A stretch of DNA of 64,000 bases from assembly GCA_023627715.1 (NCBI GenBank), contig JAMAHW010000085.1, forward strand, positions 124,001 through 188,000. Reading direction: 5' to 3'. The position numbers and the translations under genes are program-made. The notes below the pieces were generated by a model. That model was not told the DNA's origin and searched no databases. It was given only the letters and a program-made list of their open reading frames with translations. Positions 1-9,833 of the stretch are shown here, one piece after another. This DNA comes from Periconia sp. R9002 (Eukaryota; Ascomycota; Dothideomycetes; Pleosporales; Periconiaceae). Positions within the stretch are counted from its first letter, which is position 1. Each line of letters begins with the position of its first letter.

Positions 1-1157
1 CATCAATTTCGGTATCGTGAATACATTTCTTCTGATACATATCGAAGCGAGCGTTGCTGTTATAATGAGCGGTGTCACAGCCTTCCGCACCGTTTTTGCG
101 TCACGCATTCGTGATCGTGAACATCGACGGCGAAGCGAGGAGCGGAATTCACCCGGGATATACAACGGGGTCTTCGCTTGGCTCAAAATATCAAGTAGGA
201 AGTCCAAGTCCAATACCGCAGCAAATACACAAAGAAGAAGGAAGCCATTCCTTACTGGGGAAGTTACGGGGGGAACTTTGCGGGGTCTTCGAACCTTTAT
301 TCGTCGACATGATAGAGATTCTGGGCTTATGACGAGTGGAAGTACTGCCCTCGATTCTCAGTATGATCCATTGCAGAGCTACCATGAGTATATACGGAAG
401 GAGAATACGCAAAGCCCGACGAATGCGGAAAGCCCGGCCATACCTTTGCATACCTTGCACTCGCGAGAAATTTCGGACCAAATTCAGAAGCCACAGCCAA
501 CCCTCCAACTCAAAAGCAATAAATGAAAACAAATGAGGTCATGAGTCATCCCAGGGTTGTTCGATTGCTCGTGATAGAGACACAGACAACACAGGGACGT
601 CACCAGCCGGGGACTTACATACAGGTAAATCCAAAAGCGATTAATAATTTTCCGGGTTGGTAGAGTGGCGAGAAGTTCGTTAAGCTTCACAAAGACACAA
701 CCAAGAAGTGGCCTTCGGGCTTGGTATGGCCCAGTAATTCACAAGAAAGTGGCAGAAGAACAGGAGGATTTGAATTAATTGTTAGTCCGAGAGAATCTGT
801 TTTTACGGGCAATAGACAGTTTCACTCGCAGCCGCCTTGATTGTAACAGCAATCTCGAAGATAATGCATAAAAAGAATACACATGGGGTTGGTCTTGGAG
901 AGTCCCATCGTGGGGTCTAAAAGAGCTTACTTCAGTGTTCCATTGCGCTTGTGCGCAAGGATGTGGTGTGGCCACAGGTGTCAGCAATTACAGCGCCGTA
1001 CAGGCACAACCCCACTTACCCTTTTTTGAACCGGGCGTAAAGAGGCGTAAGCAACCCATCTGTTTCTTCCTCTTCACGGATGCTTCCATGCTTCCTTGAC
1101 TTTACTTTAGATCTCGTTGAACTCCCGTTTCATTTTCATCAATGCAAGTGAACAACA
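1..1157. other. no supported gene
   Basis: Several overlapping open frames of 60-170 codons occur here on both strands, but none has a recognisable domain, a convincing splice pattern or a low-complexity bias typical of coding sequence. I see only probable intergenic DNA, or the edge of a gene lying outside the window. Confidence 0.4.
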
Positions 1158-1863
1158 ATGACGTGGTCACACACCCCTCGGCTTCCCATTCTTATCTGGT
1201 GTCTCTGGGTGTTCCCCTTCACTCTGTGGGATACGATCTACCTTGTCCTCAGGCCGTACAGCCTCCCCTCCAACAAATGGCACCATCCTTATTTCTCAGG
1301 AACATTCACCATCTGGGCTTCAATCGACCACATTTATGGACAAGAAGGATATAACGAGAAAGAAGGCTTTGTTCTTGCGCAAAGCGTCATGAATATGCTT
1401 GAGGCCATCCTCTGTGTTATCTATGTATGGTACATATGGACAAGCACTACTACTACTAGTAGGTTTTGGAATACAAAAGTTACTGGGGAAAAGGGCGCGA
1501 GTGCTGTGCTGGTGGGACTAAGTGCGGGCTATGTCACTGCTGTTAAAACAGGTCTTTACTGTAATTTTTTTCTGCATCTTATAGTTGTTTCATACTGTAA
1601 TGACTAGTATACTTGTATTCAAAGACAGACGCTAATTGAATAATAGTTCTACGGGAGGTTTTCTCTGGATACAAGTATACTGGCCATAACGAGTGGAAAC
1701 CATTTTTAGTCACCTGGTGTGGCATGAAGTACGTAGCTCCCCCGCGTGATGTATCATTGCTCACCTTTTTAGCCTACTTTACGCCACCGCATCGTTATAC
1801 ATGATATGGAGCTTCAGCCAGGATATTCTGAGGGGCTTAGGATCCAGCAACAACAAGGCATAG
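1158..1863 (+). CDS. EXPERA-like multi-pass membrane protein
   Basis: Model: exons 1158-1560, 1647-1728 and 1773-1863, giving 191 residues. The reading frame closes through two introns of 86 and 44 nt with good donors (GTAATT, GTACGT). The protein has about four hydrophobic segments. Residues around 15-35 read like the WDTxY region, and residues 45-60 contain YFSGTFTIW followed by DHIYG. The last exon restores the expected ending segment (YMIW..SQDIL). This pattern matches fungal proteins related to the EXPERA fold of emopamil-binding protein and TMEM97, which are ER sterol-isomerase-like proteins. No enzymatic function is claimed. Sterol isomerase itself uses specific His and Glu residues that I could not place with certainty. 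The assignment is by recalled family resemblance; the exon structure is directly readable. Confidence 0.6.
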
Positions 1864-2156
1864 CTATTTTTTCATGCCGCGATTCTGGACATGCGACATT
1901 TTGAACTATGGGCAGTACCAGCAAGCCTGCAGAGTCTTTCATTATGCAAGGTTTCTCCATACAGATTGCCTTTGTATAAGCTAGGCTATTACTTCAGATC
2001 GCTTTCTTGAAGTTTGCGCGGAAGAACGCCGATGAGATACAGAAGAGGGAAAAGAACCGATTGATGTCAAATAATTGATCAATTTTAACGCCGCCTTTAA
2101 TGCGAAAATATGACAATCAAAATAGGGCAGCAATACCCCGCTTCATCCGTGTAGCT

Positions 2157-4593
2157 CTACAACTGAAACCCTATCAAGGGATCGGAAATAATACTCGAGT
2201 TGTCAAACGAAAACGAAGACAGGTCAAAGCCACAGTCTTGCGGATTCATTGAAATATCTGCGCTTCCAAAGCTAAAATTCCTATCTTCGGAACCACCATC
2301 GAGAATGGCATGGTCCCCTACGAAATTGTTGTTGGCAAGCGCAGCGCGCTGTGAGGTCTGATGAAAGCTTCTCATAATAGCATCAATGTCAAAACCATCT
2401 AAAGTCGCATCGAAATCAAAACCATTTGACTCTGTGGGAGTTGGTTCATTAACAGGAAGGAGGCAGTTGTGGGATGTGGACTCCGGCGGCCGATCGTCGG
2501 CATCGGTATCCATCCGAGAACGTATGGCGGTAAACGTTCCTACATCCACACCCAATCTCCTCGCAAGCACCAGAAGGATCTTGAGCGACTGACGTGGTGC
2601 GTGACACTGAATCTGTTGTTGCGATAGAACGTCAAGACAATGAAGGAGCATTTTCCTCGATTGTGATCCTGCGTCTTTTTGCGCTGCGATGCGGGCGTGT
2701 ATAGTGCCGCTGGCGTATGTCGCATAGGAGATAAGGTATGGACAGGTCGTGAGACAGAAGTGCTGCTTGTATAGGTGGAGGATGGTGCTGATCTGAGTGG
2801 CTGCGTTCGCGCATGCGAGGAAGGCAGAGCATGCGTTTGAAGAAGCTAGAGTTTGGAGATGGCCGTCAGAGACGAAGGGGCGGAAGAGTATGATTATCAG
2901 GGAATGGTACATGGACCTTGGTCAAGTTTAGCACGAGCCATACAAGCTGATATAAAGGTGGCTTACCACAAAGAAAGGGTATGTGGAAGAACATCGAAAG
3001 CCGAAGAATTGGCTGCTTGTAAGTCAAGGTGGGCAGGCAGTGAACATTTCCATTGCTCGAGTTTGGTTTGTAAAGTCATAGATGCATGTAAAAGAGTCTC
3101 TGGGTCTTGCAGGAAGCTTTTTTCTCCGTAAAGCTGCGCGAGAATTGATTCGGCAATGACGCTGAGTTTGCATAGCTGCTCAAAGGTCGATCCGCTACGC
3201 GTCGGGGTATCAAGCTGGCTTGGTGTAGCAGAGTAGGTCAAGCTATGAAACGGCTCGAGTTCGTCGTATTCATCCAGCAACAAGATTGGCACCATACAGT
3301 CGGTATCTCGCAAACGTGGGGGGCGGCCTTGGTATATCGATTGGACTTTGTCGGCCACTAAGAATGCCAGTCAGAGATCTTGGCTGGCAACACTGATTCA
3401 ATGTACATACCATACGCTGACCAGAACACTCTACGGCCGATTTCTTGATCTTCCGCCGAACGGTTTTGATAGAATGTAGAGCGTGTCGTATGAATGCCTA
3501 GATCTACAACCATACTTATTGCGATACCTAGATAATGCCAGGATAAACTCCTCTCGTCGCACCAGGAAAACAAGGCGTCGGCAAGTAACAATAAAGCTTG
3601 TGCTGTAGTCAGACTACTCTTACTCAGAATCTGTGTATCTGCCTGGTACAACATTGTTTCCGCTTTGCGACGAAATGTCATGCCATTTACACAAGGTTGC
3701 GATGCTGTTTCGTTGCTAGGCTGCGGGGGTAGGTGTTTTACCGCCACGAAAAGAATCGCATTGAGAAGTAACGGAGAAAAATTGTTGCCATGGCAGGCCA
3801 TGTCTCTCATGAACGCAGGACGGTAGACTACGGTGCCTGAATGATGCTGTCTGTTCCAGAATGATTGGAGTAGCTCGTAGCCCAAGCTCGCTTCAATCCC
3901 TTCAAAGTCAAGCTTCCCAGAGAGAAGATTAATGCGTTCTAGCTGCCCTGCAAAATGGAAATGAGTCTGTGATTGGCCTAAATAAATACATATTTTTTCT
4001 ACTCACGTTGCCTTGCCGCCTCGGCGAACAAATTCCTCTTGACCTGCGCATCATCAATTTTAGTTGAGCGAAGATCGCTTGATCCATTAGTTGCGTGATC
4101 ATGCAAGGCACTCGAAGGACCATGGAATCTAACACCGAGAACTGGGGCGGTTTCTATGACAGGAGATGGGGATGCGGTCGTACCCGTCTGAGGTGGTTGA
4201 TGATCTAGAGCTTCTACTTGGGTTGGGTTCGGAGTGCTGGGTGAACGGGATCTTTGAAACGCTTCCAAAGACTGCCTCAGCTTGTCGTTCTCATCGAGAA
4301 GATGCGCGATGCGCGAGTTGGATGGTCTTCGCGAGATATTAGTAGTCGATCAATGAATATAGTGCGGAATGGTACCTTTCGCTCCGTAGTCGCTCCGCAT
4401 AAGTACATTCTCGGCCATGGAGTGAACACTTCGTGCACTTGGGCTTTTTATTGTCGCATCCCAGCTGCAATTGGTGGAGATCAGTGAGTGTACACCTGCA
4501 GAACGTGACGTTGCAGCCTACCTTTCTTCGACGACAAAAATCGCAGGCGGCAGCCACGCGCTGCTTGCGTCTTCGTTCCATTGAGCCTGACAT
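2157..4593 (-). CDS. Zn2Cys6 transcription factor with fungal-specific middle domain
   Basis: Six exons on the minus strand: 4593-4522, 4464-4376, 4326-4007, 3947-3411, 3357-2967 and 2916-2157. They give 722 residues and consistent phases. After splicing, the N-terminus (residues 18-45) holds a perfect binuclear cluster, CX2CX6CX6CX2CX6C, beginning CDFCRRRK. It is followed by a short coiled-coil-like stretch (RIAHLLDENDKLR). The middle region carries the landmarks of the fungal transcription-factor domain: RRVFWSAY followed by a short segment and YQGRPPRL near residues 335-360. It is therefore a nuclear DNA-binding regulator, probably of a nearby catabolic function. The neighbour on the same strand is a sugar-epimerase-like gene, and a hydrolase lies beyond that. 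The first intron (4465-4521) is 57 nt and stop-free, so unspliced message stays in frame. The specific target is unknown. Confidence 0.85.
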
Positions 4594-4796
4594 TATGATT
4601 GAACTTTTCGCATTGTCTATTCTACAGTTTTCGTATAATGATTGTCACAGTGACTGAACGAGGATGATTGTACCCTTTGTATTAACGCCCAAGAAATCCG
4701 TTGGCAGCCCCGCTAAGGCCATCTTTCGCCCGAGTCAGCAACGGAACCCACATCCGCCACTCGCGTGAAACTTTCCGCGCCGCTCCGCTTCGTCCG

Positions 4797-5684
4797 TCAC
4801 AACAGCGGGTTGAGAGCTTCCGCCGTTCGTTCCAACAATCCAGTATAGTACCCATCAGCTAGAACACCAGACGCATGATCCATGATGAACTGGAGTTGTG
4901 CGGGAGGCACATCGGCAGGTGTAGTGTCGAGCTGCTTGGCTCCATAGCCCCCAACGGGCGATCTGTCTATTGGGGGCGATGCCTCAAATGCCAAAGCTCC
5001 CTCGTAGCCGACCTCCTTCAAAGTACGTACGATTTTTGGCCAATCAAGCGATCCATCGCCCACTGCTAGGCGGTTGTTATCAGCCACATGGACATCAACG
5101 ATTTTAGACCCACAAGCACGTATCGCAGCGAACAAATCCGGCTCCTCCATGGCAAGGTGGAATGGATCAAACGCAATCCCGCAGCCAAAACCGACCTCAT
5201 CAGCTAGCGCGAGGGCCTGGTCTGTTCGGTTCAAGAAGGACGTCTCAAAGCGATTCAAAGGCTCTATTCCAATCTTGATATTGCGACTCTGCGCGAAAGA
5301 AACGACTTCTCGCAGCCCTTCCACAACCCACTTCCATTCGTCCTGTGGGGACGCCTCGGGCCTTGTTTTGCCAACTCTCCCCGGGACGACGGTCACTATC
5401 TCTCCGCCCAACGCTGAGCTCATCAGAACAACTTGTTTCATATACTCGATAGTATCGCGACGGTGGGCTGGGTCGGGTGCAGTAAGGTCTCGAGTGCCAG
5501 TTTGGATGGTCACCGTCCCCCAACACTTAATATTGTATTCTTCTAAGAGCTGGCGAGTTTCGTCGATGGGGTAAAATTCTGGCTCTCCGGCAAGTTCAAC
5601 GCTGGAATACCCAAGACGATGCAGACGCGCTAGAGTCACACGTAGAGGCTCTGGTCGCATCCAGGTATGGGAGGAAAGATGCAT
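4797..5684 (-). CDS. sugar isomerase/epimerase-like TIM-barrel protein
   Basis: This intronless frame encodes 295 residues, the usual length for the xylose-isomerase-like (AP endonuclease 2) TIM barrel. The metal-binding set typical of ketose 3-epimerases and hydroxypyruvate isomerases is visible in order: Glu in IEPLNRFET (about residue 145), Asp in AFDPFHLAMEE (about 177), His in DVHVADNNR (about 203) and Glu in LAFEA (about 237). The first strand begins immediately at the start codon, as in bacterial relatives. No signal peptide is seen, so it should be cytosolic. It lies between a Zn2Cys6 factor on the same strand and a divergent alpha/beta hydrolase 453 bp upstream. This suggests a small substrate-inducible pathway. 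Substrate cannot be assigned: D-tagatose/psicose 3-epimerase, hydroxypyruvate isomerase and inosose-type enzymes share these motifs. Confidence 0.85.
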   Translation of the reverse strand: MHLSSHTWMRPEPLRVTLARLHRLGYSSVELAGEPEFYPIDETRQLLEEYNIKCWGTVTIQTGTRDLTAPDPAHRRDTIEYMKQVVLMSSALGGEIVTVVPGRVGKTRPEASPQDEWKWVVEGLREVVSFAQSRNIKIGIEPLNRFETSFLNRTDQALALADEVGFGCGIAFDPFHLAMEEPDLFAAIRACGSKIVDVHVADNNRLAVGDGSLDWPKIVRTLKEVGYEGALAFEASPPIDRSPVGGYGAKQLDTTPADVPPAQLQFIMDHASGVLADGYYTGLLERTAEALNPLL

Positions 5685-6137
5685 GATTGCGATTTGTTCG
5701 TGGAATGATTTGACTGAACTCAGGACATGTTTTTGTAATTCCTACTGCTTCTTATAGTTTTCTAAAATTTTGTTTTTCAATTCGAAAACTTGGGAGATGG
5801 CTGAACGGATGTACATCCGCGTCTGTTGCCGTTGCGAATGGTGAGTGAGACGGAATGCACATCCGTCAGCTTGTTGGGTTCACCAACGAAACAGCGGAAA
5901 GTCATGATCCGTTTCCATGCACGGCTTCCTACCAAACCCCAATATCCTAAAATCTGCCTGGGCAACAGCCTGAGACGAAATATATTTATATCACTCCCTC
6001 TCCAACGTAACGCATCATCACAATCATTTAATTGTCCTCGTTGTTACCAGATATACAGCCAATATCCATTGTTTCTCATTTAGGAGACCCCCAAAACTAA
6101 CCATTACCCACCGAAAACCGACCTTCAATACGACACA
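5685..6137. promoter_or_regulatory. divergent promoter region
   Basis: This 453-bp spacer separates the start codons of the TIM-barrel gene (minus) and the alpha/beta hydrolase (plus). It must hold both promoters. No specific operator can be recognised with confidence. Confidence 0.4.
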
Positions 6138-7230
6138 ATGTCGACAGTCAACTGGCCCAACGACTCTGTATTCGAGCCTTTCAACGTTTTCGAAGTGACG
6201 TGAGTAGATTCCCTCCGACAGAATAATTCGTGACTAATCCAACAAGGTACAAAACCGTGTCGTCCCACGAAATCAAAGCCGCTATCCTCAGCCCAAAGAA
6301 CATGCAGCCGGGCGTGCACCCCGTCATCATCCACGTTCACGGTGGTTTCTTTGCAACAGCGCATTCCCTTTTTGCCCCATTCTTCACCACCTTGGCACTT
6401 CAGCTCGCCCTCGAGCATAATGCAATCATTATATCGCCTGACTACCGTTTATTGCCCACGCCCAACGGAATCGCAGACCAGTTAGAAGACCTGGAAGACT
6501 TCTGGAATTGGTCGCGAGAGAAGGTTCCCACATTGCTCCGAGAACGTCTCGCGGGTCATGAAATCGACTATAACCGCTGCCTCCTTGTTGGCGGATCTGC
6601 TGGTGGGTATTATGCAGCGCAACTCGCAATGTCACACCCAGATGAAATCTCGGCTCTTGCTTTGATATACCCCGCTGTGGACCTGGACGATGAGCTTTGG
6701 ACAGAAGGACCGAAGGAAGAGGCACCTACTGTTCTTCGCTTCCCGGCCGAGGAGATTCTTTCGAAAGAAGAAGCACTGGCGTGGGTTGCAGAGAAACGCA
6801 AGACGGTGACTAGTAAGGGTGGGTTCGAGATCACGCCATATCCTGTGGCTTTGACACAGCACGGAATCTTTCGTGCAGAGATGCTGGAGCACAATGGCGT
6901 GAAGCTTGGAACCGCGCAATTGCCGCTCGAGCGACTCAAGAACGGCGCGAAATTGCCCCGACATGTGTAAGTGCACCCTTGGAAAGAAACCGCGTCGTAT
7001 TCGAAATGCTAACATGACGAAGTTGGATCATTCAAGGAGACGATGATTCGGTCATTTATCTCCGTCAATCCGAGAAATTTGTCGACCTTATTCGTTCCAA
7101 ATTGCCTGAGACTGTTTTGCAATTTGACATTGCAAAAGGCCACGACCATGCTTTCGATCTGCATCCATCTTATTGGGAGCCGTATGCCGACAACGCAAAG
7201 AAATTTGTAGCTAGTGGATGGTTGAAATAA
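6138..7230 (+). CDS. alpha/beta hydrolase, hormone-sensitive-lipase type
   Basis: Exons 6138-6199, 6247-6966 and 7023-7230 give 329 residues. Introns are 47 and 56 nt with GTGAGT and GTAAGT donors. The third exon is needed to supply the end of the fold. Landmarks are the HGG oxyanion motif (HVHGGFF, about residues 50-56), the nucleophile elbow VGGSAGG with Ser138, an acidic turn QGDDDSV, and the catalytic His in KGHDHAFD. This is the Abhydrolase_3/HSL family, cytosolic esterases that act on small acyl esters. There is no signal peptide. The gene is divergent from the sugar-epimerase-like gene and may share its regulation. It converges on the kinase gene, whose stop codon is 101 bp away. The natural substrate is unknown. 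Confidence 0.88.
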
Positions 7231-7331
7231 GGGTATAAGCATTCTTGAGACAGTCAAATATCACGTTGGAAAATGACGGATGGTACTTAAGATACGCTAA
7301 TTGTGGCCTTCTGTTGAACGGGTGGGGACCA

Positions 7332-9551
7332 TCAGATAATGAGATGCAATGTAGCTTCAAGCATGATATTAGAATCACGAATAGTCATATGGTTCTCCAA
7401 ATCCCGATCCTCGAAGATGAGCCGCTGGACATCCTGCGGTATGCCTACTGATTCCTCGACTTTGGCCTTCACCTTCGCAATGGTATCAGACGGAGTGACT
7501 TGAATTCGAATTTTCTTTCCCCTGAAGTTTCTGCTCCTTCCACTGAGAGTTTTGATGATTCCAGTGATAATGCTGATGGAGATGTAGAAACTCGAGTCAA
7601 TAAGCTTTGTCCCTGGTTTGGGACTAATATCATCGTGCTGCCTAGGGACAAAACGCAGAGTAGCGCCACTGGGGATCCGATAGGTCATAATTTTCTCATT
7701 TGGATCAAGCCAATTGCCGAAATAGAGGAGGCGATGTTGTTCAACTGGAATTCCGTCTTTTATGTAGAGAGCCTCTAGAATATCGGATATCAGTACGGGC
7801 CTCTTGAGGTTGAGCTCGACGGTTTTCCTTGTCACCTTTTTGACATAGAGAAGCATGTTCTTATAATGGCCATAACCGGGATCTTTGTCTGATACGAGAG
7901 TTCGGGCCTGGGTTAATGGTGGCATTTGGATTGAATTTACCGGTTCGTGACTAGACGCTTTAGGCCCAAAAATCTTGCGGAAGAGAGATCCCTCTGCCGC
8001 GTCAGTGGGTATTCGTAGCTGCTTTCCTTCGCTTGACTGCATTTTCGCTTTCCCGGGACCTACTATTCTTACGCCGCCCCTTGGCGGAGTAGAGATGTAG
8101 TTTCCTTGTAAATCGGTGGGTACTTGTGGTTGCTTTCCCTTCCTTGACTGGGTACTCGCTCCCGGGAACTTTAATCGTTCTGGACTGGCAACTGCTCGTC
8201 CTGGGGTGAATTCGATACTTGGAGGTTTGGGCTGCTGTGGTGGAGGACTAGTTTGCGATATCCCGAAGGATGTCGCAGGCGTGGATGTCGTGGTAGAAGA
8301 AGCTGTAGTGCTCTGGAGGCTGGGTGGATCTCTTTGGCGGTCGACAAGGGTGGACGGTGGCTTATAAGAACTACTAGTAATACTAAGGCTTGGGGCTGGC
8401 GTGGGGCCGAGCCCTGCTTTATGCCACTTGATTGCTCTCAAAATATCGAACGCATCCGGTCGACGCTCTGGTTGGTATGATATGCACGCCATGACACGGC
8501 CTGCGAGTTTTGAAGGGAACGTATCGGGTAATTGCTCTATGGAATCATCGTCGTCCATATGACCCCAAAAAGGTGGCTCGAGTTTCATCAACTCGTACAT
8601 TGTGCCTGTAATCATTGTTAGCATCCAAGTGCTATTCGAAGAAAGCTACCTACATCCAACCGAAAATATATCGCATGCTTTGGTCCAATAGTTCTTTCCC
8701 TGTTTAGATCGATTGATTTCCTATTACTCGGTTTTAGCGGACAGAGAATTATGTTACCATTAGTTAGCACAAAGAACTGACCGGTGCCAGATACTCTTTG
8801 GTGCCAGCATAGGTTGAAGGTGCTCTTTCGTCTGTTACAAATGTAGACAATCCAAAATCTCCCAACTTAACAACCACCTCGTCTATTTCATCCCGAGTCG
8901 ACAACATGACTGCAAACTTCTCAGTAATGCGCGGTATCAAATCAGACTTGATGGAGATGACGTACTATTCCCTGGTTTAATGTCCCTATGTAAAACTGGA
9001 TTCCAATCGAAAGAGTTCCCACTAATGGATCCTCCTGAACCCACAGTCAAGCCGTTGTGGCAATACAGCAGCGCAGCACTCAACTGATGGAATACAGAGG
9101 CTATGTATTCGACTGATACAAATGATTTGACTCTAGCCCAACAATCAGTATATCCTCCGTTTCGAGTACATAATTCAAGTTTACTTAGACCCTCGTTTAT
9201 CTGCGATGAAATCTGCTAGACTGCCTCCGGCACAAAACGTCATGTATATCTTTGCGGCAGTCGGAGCCCATATAATGTCCACGTACTTCACTACATTCGG
9301 GTGATCGAGGTGTGAGAGTATGGAGTATTCGCGCTCGGCGGGTTCGCGGTGCTTCTCGCCGTTTTGGAAGCGAATTGTCTTGCATGCGAAGACCTGGAGT
9401 GAATACATCATCAGTACGATTTGCAAGCGTGTGTTCATGGAGCGCTGCTTCTCACCTCGCCTGTTATGCTGTCCGCCACCTTCTCCACGACGCCGAATGT
9501 CCCTTGTCCTAGGAACCCGTCTTCGTCGGTAAAGACTGTGTACGGCGCCAT
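7332..9551 (-). CDS. Ser/Thr protein kinase with two C-terminal ubiquitin-like domains
   Basis: Six exons: 9551-9456, 9393-9185, 9132-8966, 8909-8782, 8720-8654 and 8605-7332. They give 646 residues. The kinase core is complete and looks active: glycine loop GQGTFG (15-20), VFACK with Lys37, HRDIKPGN with Asp152, DFG at 175-177 and APE at 199-201. The C-lobe runs to about residue 285. The closest kinase style is NEK/NIMA-like. A Ser/Pro/Thr-rich linker (about 290-465) leads to two ubiquitin-like folds, about 470-545 and 570-646. The second is plainly ubiquitin-related: it has KTLSG, TPSDTIAKVKAKVEE, QRLIFEDRDLE and ends TLHLII. The terminal Arg-Gly-Gly is absent, so it cannot be conjugated like ubiquitin and more likely acts as a docking domain. 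The gene is divergent from the HeLo-like pseudokinase gene. Its substrate is unknown. Confidence 0.85.
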
Positions 9552-9833
9552 GATGGAGGTGGAAGACACATGGGTTCACAAGTAGCAGCGCTACACTGTC
9601 GTTGTGGTACTGCTAGGAGAGGAAGGATGTCATGATGAATGAGGCTGAGGTCCTCGTGTCGTATTGAGCCCGCCCCGCGACGTCCAGCGCCGACCCCTGC
9701 ACAGCCCACCTCACGGCTTAGAATACGAAGTCTACACGTGTGACTTCTTACGATGCATTTGTTTCTCGGAATCAATGCCCACAACTGCCACTCTCTTCCC
9801 AACATATCAAGGTCACAATATCGAAGGGGGGGA
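9552..9833. promoter_or_regulatory. shared spacer between kinase and pseudokinase genes
   Basis: 282 bp separate the two divergent start codons, so the promoters must overlap or abut. This makes coordinated expression plausible. No named motif was recognised. Confidence 0.4.

Noticed and set aside
17..526. 169-codon open frame at the left edge, with overlapping frames on both strands
   Set aside because: No domain, no protein-like composition and no splice partner; several competing frames of similar size cover the same bases.
7332..9551. Reading the ubiquitin-like part as a separate ubiquitin gene
   Set aside because: It is in frame with the kinase C-lobe in one uninterrupted exon and lacks the Gly-Gly end needed for a ubiquitin precursor.
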